Source: Saccharopolyspora soli
GTDB taxonomy: Bacteria; Actinomycetota; Actinomycetes; Mycobacteriales; Pseudonocardiaceae
NCBI RefSeq assembly: GCF_022678645.1
Contig: NZ_JALBWV010000044.1
Span: forward strand, 16,034-80,033
Direction of reading: 5' to 3'
DNA: 64,000 nucleotides
The translations under genes and the position numbers were made by a program. Below the pieces are notes generated by a model. The model worked only from the letters and a program-made list of their open reading frames with translations, had not been told where the DNA came from and did no database searches. This document shows, piece after piece, positions 46,516 to 54,642 of this stretch. Numbering within the stretch: position 1 is the stretch's first letter; each line of letters begins with the position of its first letter.

Positions 46516-46561
46516 CGGGCCCCCTCGCATCCGTTCCACGCGCGGTCTTCAGGGTAGCCCT

Positions 46562-46583
46562 GCCAGTCCTATGCAGGACTGGC
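46562..46583. promoter_or_regulatory. Inverted repeat GCCAGTCC-N6-GGACTGGC
   Basis: A perfect 8-bp arm repeat lies 47 bp upstream of the XRE regulator's start and about 120 bp before the GMC gene. It is probably the XRE operator; the spacer differs from the IclR-type sites. Confidence 0.6.
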
Positions 46584-46702
46584 CAACCTTGGCATCCCAA
46601 TGCCCGGCGGGCGTGTGCTTGCCTGGGTGCCGGACGGGGACATCCTCATCCTGCGCCGTTGGTGCGCCAGGTTGAGCCGGCAGGATGCGAGACCGAGGGA
46701 AC

Positions 46703-48211
46703 ATGCGCTCATTCGACTACGTGGTGGTGGGTGCGGGGAGTGCCGGCTGCGTGCTTGCGGCACGACTGTCGGAAGATCCGCGGACCCGGGTGCTTCTCAT
46801 CGAGGCGGGTGCGGCCGATGGGCCGGAATCGATGGCCATCCCACCGGCGTGGCCGACACTGATCGGAAGCTCGGTCGACTGGGGATACGTCACCGTGCCC
46901 CAGCCTGGCACGAATGGTCTTGTCCATCCCTATCCTCGGGGGAAGGTTCTTGGCGGGAGCAGCAGCATCAACGCCATGGCCTTCCTGCGTGGGCACCGCG
47001 CCGGTTATGACGCGTGGGTACGGAATGGTGCTGCTGGCTGGGGATATGACGATCTTCTTCCGTTCTTCAAACGTGCTGAGCGGGCAGCGGGGCGCGATTC
47101 GGACTATCGGGGCACCGAGGGGCCGATGGTCGTGTCGTCGGCCGAGAACGTCCACCCGCTGGCCCACGCATGCCTCGACGCTGCCGTCGAGGTCGGACAC
47201 CCCGTCACGGCCGACCTGAACGGCAAAGAGCAGGAGGGCGTGGCCTGGCTGGACACGAACATCGTGGATGGAGCACGGCAGTCCGCCGCCGACGGGTACC
47301 TGCACCCAGCTTCGGTCCGGTCGAATCTGACCGTGGCGCCGAATGCGACGGTCCGTCGGCTGACCCTGTCGGCCGGCCGTTGCACCGGTATCGAGTACTC
47401 GGTCGACGGGGAGCTGCGGTGGGTGGAAGCCAGCCGCGAAATCCTGCTCAGTGCCGGCACGATCGGTTCCGCCCAGCTGCTCATGCTCTCCGGCATCGGC
47501 CCCGCCGATCACTTGCGCGAGTTCCACATCGACGTGGTGGCCGATCTGCCAGGTGTGGGCGCCAACCTGCAGGACCACCCGCTGGCCGGAATCACCTACT
47601 CCTCGGCCAAGCCCGTTCCGCCGACGACGAACCAACACAGCGACCTCATCGCGATGGTGCGCAGCCGCCCGGACCTCCCGGCCCCGGACGTCCAACTGGT
47701 GTTCCTCGACATCGCCTACCATCCGCCGACGCTGGCCGGTCCCACGAACGGTTACACGGTCGGGTTCAGCCTCATGCTGCCGCACAGTCGAGGCAGCGTC
47801 CGGCTCGCCAGCAGCGACCCCGACACCGCTCCCCTGATCAACCCGAACTTCCTCGGCGACGAGCGAGACCTGGCGGCGATGGTCACGGCGCTGCGGCTGG
47901 CGCGCGAGGCCGGCGAAGCCCAGGCACTGGCGCAATGGCGGAGCGGGGAGGTGCTACCAGGCGCGGCCGTCCGAGATGACGGCGAACTCCGGGAATACGT
48001 GCGCCGGGTTACGGGCCCTTACTTCCACGCGGTGGGAACCTGCCGCATCGGCCACGACCCGCTGTCCGTCGTCGACACCGAACTGCGCGTACACGGCATC
48101 GAGGGACTACGCGTGGTGGACGCCTCGGTGATGCCCCACATCATCGGCGCGAACACGCACGCGACAGTCCTGGCAATCGCCGAACGTGCCGCCACACTCA
48201 TCGCCCGGTGA
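46703..48211 (+). CDS. GMC family FAD-dependent oxidoreductase
   Basis: This 502-residue glucose-methanol-choline type flavoprotein has the FAD motif VVVGAGSAGCVLAARLSEDP near residues 6-25, signature 1 YPRGKVLGGSSSINAMAFLR near 75-94, signature 2 SAGTIGSAQLLMLSGIGP, and the C-terminal active-site region YFHAVGTCRIGHDPLSVVD. It oxidises an alcohol to an aldehyde or ketone; this superfamily also includes hydroxynitrile lyases. ATG 46703 is chosen over 46685 because the Rossmann strand then starts normally. It precedes the nitrile hydratase genes by 111 bases on the same strand. Confidence 0.92.
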   Translation: MRSFDYVVVGAGSAGCVLAARLSEDPRTRVLLIEAGAADGPESMAIPPAWPTLIGSSVDWGYVTVPQPGTNGLVHPYPRGKVLGGSSSINAMAFLRGHRAGYDAWVRNGAAGWGYDDLLPFFKRAERAAGRDSDYRGTEGPMVVSSAENVHPLAHACLDAAVEVGHPVTADLNGKEQEGVAWLDTNIVDGARQSAADGYLHPASVRSNLTVAPNATVRRLTLSAGRCTGIEYSVDGELRWVEASREILLSAGTIGSAQLLMLSGIGPADHLREFHIDVVADLPGVGANLQDHPLAGITYSSAKPVPPTTNQHSDLIAMVRSRPDLPAPDVQLVFLDIAYHPPTLAGPTNGYTVGFSLMLPHSRGSVRLASSDPDTAPLINPNFLGDERDLAAMVTALRLAREAGEAQALAQWRSGEVLPGAAVRDDGELREYVRRVTGPYFHAVGTCRIGHDPLSVVDTELRVHGIEGLRVVDASVMPHIIGANTHATVLAIAERAATLIAR

Positions 48212-48322
48212 CCTCCGGGATGACCGTACGGGTCCAGGTGGGCATGACGCCGCTGGGTGCCGCACGGTTGAACAACTCGCGAGCGTTCTGACACGGAGGA
48301 AGGAGACGGCGGTGATGGTGGA

Positions 48323-49072
48323 ATGAAACTGCAGCACGCGCTCGGCGGACTCGAAGGCCTCGACGACATGCCGATCACGTTCGAGAAACGGGTCTTCGTG
48401 CAGGAATGGGAGAAACGGATCTTCGGCATCCACGCGGCGCTGATGGGACTTTCCGCCGCATTGCGCGAGGCCGTTCCCGGCTACGACCTCGACGCGGTTC
48501 CCACCACGTTCGCCTCCACCTGGACCTGGGCCGACCTGCGCAAAGGCGCCGAGGCGATGAACCCCTTCGAATACTTCCGGCTGCGCTACTACGAGAAATG
48601 GCTCGGCGGCATCACCGCCTACCTCGTTGAACAGGGCTACATCTCGCGGTCCGAAATGGACAGCAGGACAGCCGAATACCGCGCCGATCCGGACATGTCG
48701 CTGCCGGAGGCCGGCGAAGACGCCATTGACGCACAGGTGATCAGATATCTGCGCAAGGGGGACACGCCGCGTCGCGGACCAGCGGACGCTCCGGCCTTCG
48801 CCGTCGGTGATCGGGTGCTGGTGCGCAATCCCCCGGCAGGCGAGCACACCCGGCTGCCCGGGTATCTGCGCGGACACACCGGAGTCGTGCAACGGGTCTT
48901 CGAAGGACGCTACGGCTATTTCTGCTCCACCGGAGCCGACGGGCTCGGCGATCCAGTACCCGTCTACATCGTGCGCTTCGAACCGGACGAACTCTGGGGC
49001 GAGCGAACCGAACCACACGCCGGACCGCTCTACGCCGAGCTCTACGAGAGCTACCTTTCCCCGATCCAGTAA
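48323..49072 (+). CDS. Nitrile hydratase beta subunit
   Basis: This 249-residue subunit has the N-terminal domain typical of NHase beta (MKLQHALGGLEGLDDMPITF; FVQEWEKRIFGIHAALMGLS; PFEYFRLRYYEKWLGGITAY) and a C-terminal SH3-like barrel (FAVGDRVLVRNPPAGEHTRL; YLRGHTGVVQRVFEGRYGYF). With the alpha subunit it hydrates nitriles to amides. The ATG overlaps the stop of a five-codon reading frame (48312-48326) that follows the GGAGGAAGGAG ribosome site, perhaps a coupling leader. The beta-alpha-accessory order is usual for cobalt-type enzymes. Confidence 0.93.
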   Translation: MKLQHALGGLEGLDDMPITFEKRVFVQEWEKRIFGIHAALMGLSAALREAVPGYDLDAVPTTFASTWTWADLRKGAEAMNPFEYFRLRYYEKWLGGITAYLVEQGYISRSEMDSRTAEYRADPDMSLPEAGEDAIDAQVIRYLRKGDTPRRGPADAPAFAVGDRVLVRNPPAGEHTRLPGYLRGHTGVVQRVFEGRYGYFCSTGADGLGDPVPVYIVRFEPDELWGERTEPHAGPLYAELYESYLSPIQ

Positions 49073-49080
49073 GGAAGAAC

Positions 49081-49698
49081 ATGACGCAGTTCTCCTACCC
49101 CGACGACCGAGAAGAGGCGAGCGCCGCACAGGTGCGGGCCCTCGAAGCGTTGCTCATCGATAAGGGCATCATCTCCGACACCACGGTGGACAAGGTCCTG
49201 GGCTACTTCGAGTCGGAGATGACTCCGCTCAACGGCAAGAAGATCGTGGCCCGCGCCTGGGTCGACACCGAGTTCGCCGACCTGCTCGTGACCGACACGC
49301 CCGCAGCGATCGCGCGCCTTGACCTGCCCGAGGGAATGGCCGGAGCCGAAGGCGAACACATCGCGGCAGTGCGCAACGAGCCCGGCGTGCACAACCTGGT
49401 GATCTGCACGCTGTGCTCGTGCTTCCCGTGGCCGGTGCTCGGTCTTCCGCCGTACTGGTACAAGGATCCGGTCTTCCGCGCCCGCGCCGCACGAGAACCG
49501 CGCACCGTACTGGCCGAGCTCGGCGTCGAGCTCGACAACGACACGGAGGTCCGAGTGTGGGACTCCAGCGGCCACTCGCGCTGGTTCGTCGTACCCATGC
49601 GCCCGTCGGGCACCGAGGGCTGGAGCGAGGAACAGCTCGCCGAATTGGTCACCACCGAATCCATGATCGGCGTCGCACTCGCCAACTCCCCCGCCTGA
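49081..49698 (+). CDS. Nitrile hydratase alpha subunit, cobalt type
   Basis: This 205-residue subunit carries the metal claw C109-T-L-C112-S-C114. Threonine between the first two cysteines marks the cobalt type; iron-type enzymes have serine. Downstream WPVLGLPPYWYKDPVFRARA and VRVWDSSGHSRWFVVPMRPS are standard alpha-subunit sequence. C112 and C114 are normally oxidised after translation. It starts 8 bases after the beta stop with AAGGAAGA as ribosome site. No amidase gene is visible downstream, so the amide product must be handled elsewhere. Confidence 0.95.
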   Translation: MTQFSYPDDREEASAAQVRALEALLIDKGIISDTTVDKVLGYFESEMTPLNGKKIVARAWVDTEFADLLVTDTPAAIARLDLPEGMAGAEGEHIAAVRNEPGVHNLVICTLCSCFPWPVLGLPPYWYKDPVFRARAAREPRTVLAELGVELDNDTEVRVWDSSGHSRWFVVPMRPSGTEGWSEEQLAELVTTESMIGVALANSPA

Positions 49699-49713
49699 CG
49701 GAGGTTTTCGCCC

Positions 49714-50052
49714 ATGAGCATCGACATCACCCAGGTCAGCTACGACGACACCGGGCACGTGTCCTTCCACGAGTCCTGCGTGACCGACCACAACCAGCCC
49801 GTTTTCGACGCGAAATGGCAGCGTCGCGCGTTCGGGCTGGCCGTCGCGCTCTCGGAGTTCGGGCACTACCGCTGGCAGGACTTCCAGGCCGAGCTGATCG
49901 CCGAGATCGGCACCTGGCAGGAAACACCCGCCGACGCCCGCAGCCGCTGGGAGTACTACCAGCACTGGACGGCAGCCCTGACCAGCGTGATCGAAAAGCA
50001 CGGACTCCTGGAGGACGGCTACCTCAACCCCGAAGACCGCGACGGCCACTGA
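49714..50052 (+). CDS. Nitrile hydratase accessory (activator) protein
   Basis: This 112-residue protein resembles the N-terminal half of NHase beta (FDAKWQRRAFGLAVALSEFG; FQAELIAEIGTWQETPADAR; WEYYQHWTAALTSVIEKHGL), as do cobalt NHase activators of the P14K/NhlE kind. These load cobalt into the alpha subunit by subunit swapping. It starts 15 bases after the alpha stop and completes the operon. Confidence 0.9.
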   Translation: MSIDITQVSYDDTGHVSFHESCVTDHNQPVFDAKWQRRAFGLAVALSEFGHYRWQDFQAELIAEIGTWQETPADARSRWEYYQHWTAALTSVIEKHGLLEDGYLNPEDRDGH

Positions 50053-50351
50053 ACCTCCAGACGTTCGGTGGTGGCGTTGGCGATTGTCTCGGGTTTCCTT
50101 GTGACGTTCCCGGGTCGATCGGGCGGGCTCATGTGTCGGAAAGCCGAGATCCGGTACTCGCAGTCGTCGAGGCCAGCGTTGACGTGGGCGATGGCATGAC
50201 GCTCATCACCGCAAACCGGCGCGAGATCGTCGTTGAGCAGCCGTTCCGCCTCGTTCGGTCGCGATCCGATTCCCGACGTCGTCGACACTGCGCGGATGGC
50301 GATGACCGTCATGGTTGATACGCCTCGCGTTTCGTCTTATCGTAATGCATG

Positions 50352-50380
50352 ACAGAACCGTTGTTCTGTTTTGTAGAACA
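50352..50380. promoter_or_regulatory. Overlapping inverted repeats, orphan operator
   Basis: ACAGAAC-N4-GTTCTGT (50352-50369) overlaps TGTTCT-N7-AGAACA (50362-50380). Such nested repeats resemble IclR or TetR operators. The nearest intact gene downstream is the hydrolase at 50890; the matching regulator may be the decayed IclR at 53015-53470. Confidence 0.45.
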
Positions 50381-50534
50381 GAGCTGTGAGGCTGGCTCCT
50401 GTCAGCAGGAGACCGGCCGCACGCAGTCCGCTCTTGGATTGGCCTGATCCCAGGCTGGCGCGACCTGCGCGACCAAGCGCATAGGAGCGACGAATGACCG
50501 ACGGCAGACGCCCGAGGGCACCAACCATCAAGGC

Positions 50535-50728
50535 CAGGCACGGTCGAGGAGTTGCTGACGCAAGCGGGACGCACCCTGGTGTTCAGCGCACTGTGGTGCC
50601 CGGTGCGCCGCGTGGTCTCACCCGAACGCAACGACGTCGCCGGTCGTCAACAATCGACGCCGCGCATCGCAGAGGTCAGCATCGACGACATCCCCGGCCT
50701 GGCGCAGCGCTTCAACGTCCAGTCGCGC
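50535..50728 (+). pseudogene. Thioredoxin-like remnant
   Basis: GTVEELLTQAGRTLVFSALW then C-PVRRVVSPE and TPRIAEVSIDDIPGLAQRFN-VQS follow the thioredoxin pattern (W-C-G-P-C, later D-x-N-P-x-L-A-x-x-F-x-V-x-S). The active site has decayed to WCPVRR, and the expected cis-Pro strand after VQS is not readable. The rest of 50053-50889 holds only the inverted repeats above. Confidence 0.45.
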
Positions 50729-50889
50729 CACGCAGCGCCGCTCTTGCGGCAACTCGACCGAACCATTCACGTGCGTCGCCCTGGTGAGCTGACCGAATGC
50801 CGCCCCGAGCACAAGAACACCAGCGAGCCCTCGCAGCCGAAGGCGGCGGATTCGCCAATCATCCAACGCCAAAGACGAAAGGTGTCACG

Positions 50890-51879
50890 ATGACACGTCG
50901 AGACACGGTACCCAACTACGACGGCGAGCGGCAGATTGTTGGAACCACCGAGGTCACCCATCATTTCCAGGAAGCTCCCGGGGCCGTCGCGCCCATTCGG
51001 TGGCACTACGTAACCGCAGGGAACCCGCACGCCGAGCCGATCGTATTCCTGCACGGCAACCCGGAAAGCTGGCGTGCCTGGGAGCCCCAGATCGATCACT
51101 TCGCCAAGACCCACCACGTGATCGCCGTGGACCTCAAGGGCTACGGCCAGAGCGACAAGAGCCCGGGCGACTGGCGCTGGGAAAACTGCGCGGCGGAGCT
51201 GCTCGCGCTGCTTGATCAACTCGGCTTGCGCACCTTCGCCATCGTCTCCCACGACCGAGGGACCGTGCTGGCCGACTACCTCGGCGGCAACCACCCGGAC
51301 CGCGTCCATTGCTACGTCCGCATGCAGCAGGTATGCCATGTCTGGCGGCCGGAATACTCCTGGCAGGCAGAATACTTCGCCGATCCGCTGTTCGGACCCT
51401 ACTTGTTCGGCGATCCCGACGTTTATTTCGATTTCCGCCTCAAGGCGATGCTCAAGAACGAGGTTGACGAGCACCGGCTGGAGACCCTGCGATACGAGAT
51501 GAGCTATCCGGGCATCGCCGACGCCGTGGTCCGCTACTACCAAGCCTCGTCCTTCGAGAAGGAACGCATCGACAGGGTGCGACTCTTCCCGCACATGAAC
51601 TTCCCCGTCCTCCTGCTCCAGGGCAACCGTGACGACGGGCAGCCCACCTACTACTTCGATCACCCGAAGCTTCCAGCTACGTTGTGCTTCCCCAGCGCCG
51701 AGTTGCAGTGGGTCGACGGTGCGGGGCACTACACCAACCTCGAAAAGCCGGAGATCGTAACCGAGGCGGTAGCGAATTTCCTCGCCACCCATCAGACACC
51801 GACGCCTGGAAGAAGCGGCATGCCCTGGGGCGGGACGAACTCCGACGGCACCGGGCGTCAGCACGCCCACGTCGTCTAG
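50890..51879 (+). CDS. Alpha/beta hydrolase (haloalkane/haloacetate dehalogenase or epoxide hydrolase-like)
   Basis: This 329-residue alpha/beta-hydrolase has HGNPES (residues 55-60) forming the oxyanion region, the nucleophile D122 in VSHDRGTVLADYL and the catalytic histidine in GAGHYTNLEKPE. An aspartate nucleophile in H-D-R-G separates it from esterases and fits haloacetate dehalogenases and epoxide hydrolases. I choose ATG 50890; the leader of the longer frame has no similarity. It lies 67 bases before a GrdB-like gene, so the two probably form an operon. Confidence 0.87.
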   Translation: MTRRDTVPNYDGERQIVGTTEVTHHFQEAPGAVAPIRWHYVTAGNPHAEPIVFLHGNPESWRAWEPQIDHFAKTHHVIAVDLKGYGQSDKSPGDWRWENCAAELLALLDQLGLRTFAIVSHDRGTVLADYLGGNHPDRVHCYVRMQQVCHVWRPEYSWQAEYFADPLFGPYLFGDPDVYFDFRLKAMLKNEVDEHRLETLRYEMSYPGIADAVVRYYQASSFEKERIDRVRLFPHMNFPVLLLQGNRDDGQPTYYFDHPKLPATLCFPSAELQWVDGAGHYTNLEKPEIVTEAVANFLATHQTPTPGRSGMPWGGTNSDGTGRQHAHVV

Positions 51880-51946
51880 AGGACGTTCAAGCTCGCTGGC
51901 CCTGACCGCGGTCAGCGATACGGTCACCACAACAACGGGAGCTTCA

Positions 51947-52825
51947 ATGCCTTTCAGCTATGTGGAAATGATGCGCGGGTTCGGCCTGGGCGACTTCGCC
52001 GAGCTTCCCTCTTTCCAACCGGTCAAGCCAGCACCGATTCAGGCCAAGTTGTCGGAGGCGAAGCTCGGGATGTTCGCCACCGTCGGCGCCCACCTTCCCA
52101 GTCAGCGATCCTTCCAGCCGACCAACGATCTGACGTTCAGGCTGGTACCCCTGGACGTCCCGGTGTCGGAACTCGTCTTCGACCACCCTTCGCCCATCCG
52201 CAACTTCGCGGTTGCCGACCTCAACGTGGTTTTCCCCCGCGACAGGCTCGTCGAAATGCAGGCCGATGGCGTATTCGCCGAGCTGGCACCGACCGCGGTG
52301 TCGATGCTGGGGTCCATCACGAAGTACACGGAACTTGTCGAGCAGAGCGCGCCCGCTATTGCGGACGTCTACGTCGAGCAGGGCGTCGATCTGGTTCTCA
52401 TGGTGCCGTTCTGCCCGGCATGCCACCGGGCAACTCACATGATCTCACGCGCACTTGAGGCTCGGGGCATCCCCTGTGTCACGATGAGCGCGCTGCATGA
52501 GATGTCCGAGGCGTTCAAGCCGGCTCGTCCGGTGTTCGCGGACTTCCCGCTGGGTGCCACGGTCGGTCGCCCGCACGATCCCGCAATGCAACGGGACGTG
52601 TTGGAGGCCACCCTCGCAGTGGCGTCGCAGCCGACCACGCCGTGGCACATCACCCAGCTACCGCAGGTCTGGTCCGCGGATCGGAAGTGGGAGGAGGACG
52701 TGCGAGCCGTCTACGAAGAGGAACACGGCAAGGGCGTGCATCGCGCCCGCGTCGCGGCGCACATGCGCGACGGCCAAGGCCTCGTCGGACGAGAGCAGGA
52801 ACTAGACATCTCCTGCGCATGCTGA
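51947..52825 (+). CDS. GrdB-like reductase protein (glycine/sarcosine/betaine reductase B family, no selenocysteine)
   Basis: This 292-residue protein is related to the GRDB family. Landmarks are LGMFATVGAHLPSQRSFQPT, NVVFPRDRL, ELAPTAVSMLGSITKYTELV, the cysteine pair C156/C159 in LMVPFCPACHRATHM, and VFADFPLGATVGRP. True GrdB has a selenocysteine in the redox motif; here both positions are cysteines. The C-terminus ends Cys-Ala-Cys (C290, C292), a second possible thiol pair. A close paralogue (60151-61026) heads the demethylase operon. Function in aerobic actinomycetes is not established; a thiol-dependent reductase is inferred. Confidence 0.8.
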   Translation: MPFSYVEMMRGFGLGDFAELPSFQPVKPAPIQAKLSEAKLGMFATVGAHLPSQRSFQPTNDLTFRLVPLDVPVSELVFDHPSPIRNFAVADLNVVFPRDRLVEMQADGVFAELAPTAVSMLGSITKYTELVEQSAPAIADVYVEQGVDLVLMVPFCPACHRATHMISRALEARGIPCVTMSALHEMSEAFKPARPVFADFPLGATVGRPHDPAMQRDVLEATLAVASQPTTPWHITQLPQVWSADRKWEEDVRAVYEEEHGKGVHRARVAAHMRDGQGLVGREQELDISCAC

Positions 52826-52891
52826 CGAACAACGGAGAACCAACCTGCGTCCACTGTGTAGTTGTAGTGGTTGCACGGGGCGACCGCCCAC

Positions 52892-52931
52892 GCGAATCGT
52901 TCGGCTGGGATGTCCCAGCCGAACGCTTCGC
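52892..52931 (+). terminator. Rho-independent-like hairpin
   Basis: CGTTCGGCTGGG (52898-52909) pairs perfectly with CCCAGCCGAACG (52914-52925) around ATGT. With outer GCGAA/TTCGC the stem reaches about 17 bp. It follows the GrdB-like gene by 66 bases and ends the hydrolase operon. Confidence 0.7.
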
Positions 52932-53014
52932 ACGAGTCTGCTCGCCGCCACCAACGGGCCGCAGCGTTGTGACAATCCCTGGAATCTGCGCTACGCGCTC
53001 GCGGAAATCACGCG

Positions 53015-53470
53015 TCAGCCACCCGGCTCGACCACGTCGAGCACCAGCTCACGCACCCGCTTCACCAACAGCGAGTCAGCTCGAACGCTGGGCACAGCGA
53101 CGGACACCGCCAAATCCAGTTGCGGAGTTCCACCTCGCACCCGCGCCGAGATCGCGGTCAGGCCGCGCTCGCTCTCTTCCTTGTTGATGGCATAACCCTG
53201 TTCGCGGATGGTTGCCAGTTGCCGCATGAGAGCAGCCCGGTTCGGCACGGTTTCCGCAGTCAACCTGGGCAAGTCCTCATCAGCATAGAGCTCATGAACC
53301 CGCGCGTCGGGCACGCTGCGAGCAACACCTTGCCGCCGGCCGTAGCGTATGCGGGAAGGTGCTGCGCCCTACTCGTAGCCCCGCCCGTAGTGCGCGGCTG
53401 CTCTCGATACCGTCGATGAACGTGACCTGCGTGCCGTCGAGCACGACCAAGTGCACCGTTTCGTCGAGGG
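53015..53470 (-). pseudogene. IclR regulator remnant (effector domain)
   Basis: The minus strand encodes ETVHLVVLDGTQVTFIDGIE and SSRALRAGLRVGR, then after two frame changes PDARVHELYADEDLPRLTAE to REQGYAINKEESERGLTAIS and LAVSVAVPSVRADSLLVKRV. This is the C-terminal effector domain of an IclR protein. The winged helix is missing. The break near 53470 adjoins a peptidase remnant on the other strand. Confidence 0.72.
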
Positions 53471-53473
53471 CAT

Positions 53474-53815
53474 TGGGTTCGCTCCAGTGATCAACGTGAT
53501 CGACTCGGCCGGGCAGCAGATCCAGGGCGTGACCGTGAACGGTCGGACGGCCCAGTTCCGCGTCCAGGACCGGAAACTCGTGGTGATCCCGGCCAAGTCG
53601 GTGGCAAGGGGGACGATTTCAGCGTCGCGGTCCGCTACGTCGCTGATCATTCCGCAAATCCGAACACGGCCTCCAACCCCCACTACCACCCGGTGCACAG
53701 TTGCCGCCTGGTGTGCAATATCCGCGTCCGGCCTGGGTGAACTCCCCAGACGGATTCGCGACCATGGGGCAACCGGATCGGGCGCACGTGTTTGTCGGAT
53801 GACCTTCCGGTGACG
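53474..53815 (+). pseudogene. M1-type metallopeptidase N-terminal remnant
   Basis: INVIDSAGQQIQGVTVNGRT, AQFRVQDRKLVVIPAKSVAR and, in the next frame, DDFSVAVRYVADHS followed later by NSPDGFATMGQPDRAHVFV follow the N-terminal beta-sandwich of actinomycete M1 aminopeptidases. The zinc-binding HExxH domain is absent and several frame changes are needed. Confidence 0.5.
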
Positions 53816-53953
53816 TAGCCGTGCGGGTACGACACCCGGCGGGTACTGGGAGGACCATCCTGCCTTCGCCTGATTTACGCACCACCGCGGCTGGCGCCCG
53901 TCGGACCGTCGAAGCGCCCCACTGCCCGCCAGCGTACCGATCACCCGCCGCTT

Positions 53954-54305
53954 TCACGGGTTGAAGGACGCGGCGTCGAAGATCGTGAGCGAGTTCGGCA
54001 TGCGCTCCACCGCAGCGCGCAACTCAGGGGTGATTTTTCCGTGCAGTTCCATGAAAACCATCTCCGAGTACTCGGCCAACTGGCGCAATAGGTCCTCGGC
54101 GAGGCGCGCGTGCGTCAGCATGGCCGCAGAAGTTGGCGAATTGTTCCAACGCCAGGTAGCGGCCGGAGCGGTTGTCGTAACACCACTCGTAGCCGAGTAC
54201 TCCCGGCTCTTGGTGGGCCAGGTCGCGCAGGGCTGTCGCGGTTCTTTCGAACTCCGATTGTTGTCCAGGCCGTACCTCGAAGCTTGCTCGTACGAATATG
54301 GCCAT
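53954..54305 (-). pseudogene. Antibiotic-biosynthesis-monooxygenase (ABM) domain protein, one frameshift
   Basis: From ATG 54305 the protein reads MAIFVRASFEVRPGQQSEFE to YLALEQFAN. It then continues in another frame as SAAMLTHARLAEDLLRQLAE to PNSLTIFDAASFNP and TGA 53954. All of it matches a single ABM (ferredoxin-like, YgiN-type) protein of about 115 residues. A single-base change near 54140 explains the break, so this could be a sequencing error. Confidence 0.7.
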
Positions 54306-54363
54306 GTTGTTTCTCCGGGAATATCGCCTCTGCGGTGATGACTGACGGTGCCGTTCGCGGGTG

Positions 54364-54613
54364 TCAGAGCGTTTTGATCGCACCACCGTCGATGATGTAG
54401 TCGGCGCCCGTGATGCTCGATGCGACCGCGGAGAGCAGAAAGACCACCACGGCAGCGACTTCGTGCGGTTCGGTGATGCGTCCGGTGGTCATGCCGAAGG
54501 ATTGCGGAAGCTGTTCGAGGTAGGCGGCGTGCTCGGTTCCGGCTTGGGCCGCCAGTTTGCCGCCGAGCCCGTCGGGATTCCAGATGGCGGCGCGGACTGG
54601 CCCGGGCGAAACG
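54364..54613 (-). pseudogene. SDR C-terminal fragment
   Basis: VSPGPVRAAIWNPDGLGGKL to FGMTTGRITEPHEVAAVVVF and ITGADYIIDGGAIKTL is the last third of an SDR, ending at TGA 54364. The NADP-binding and catalytic regions are missing. It lies between the XRE regulator and the ABM pseudogene on the same strand, all likely once one unit. Confidence 0.72.
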
Positions 54614-54642
54614 AGAAAGGTTTGAACCGCCGCCCCAGCCAG

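Noticed and set aside
51947..52825. TGA as selenocysteine in the GrdB-like gene
   Set aside because: The redox motif has two ordinary cysteines and no in-frame TGA before the end; the terminal TGA lacks a SECIS-like hairpin directly after it.
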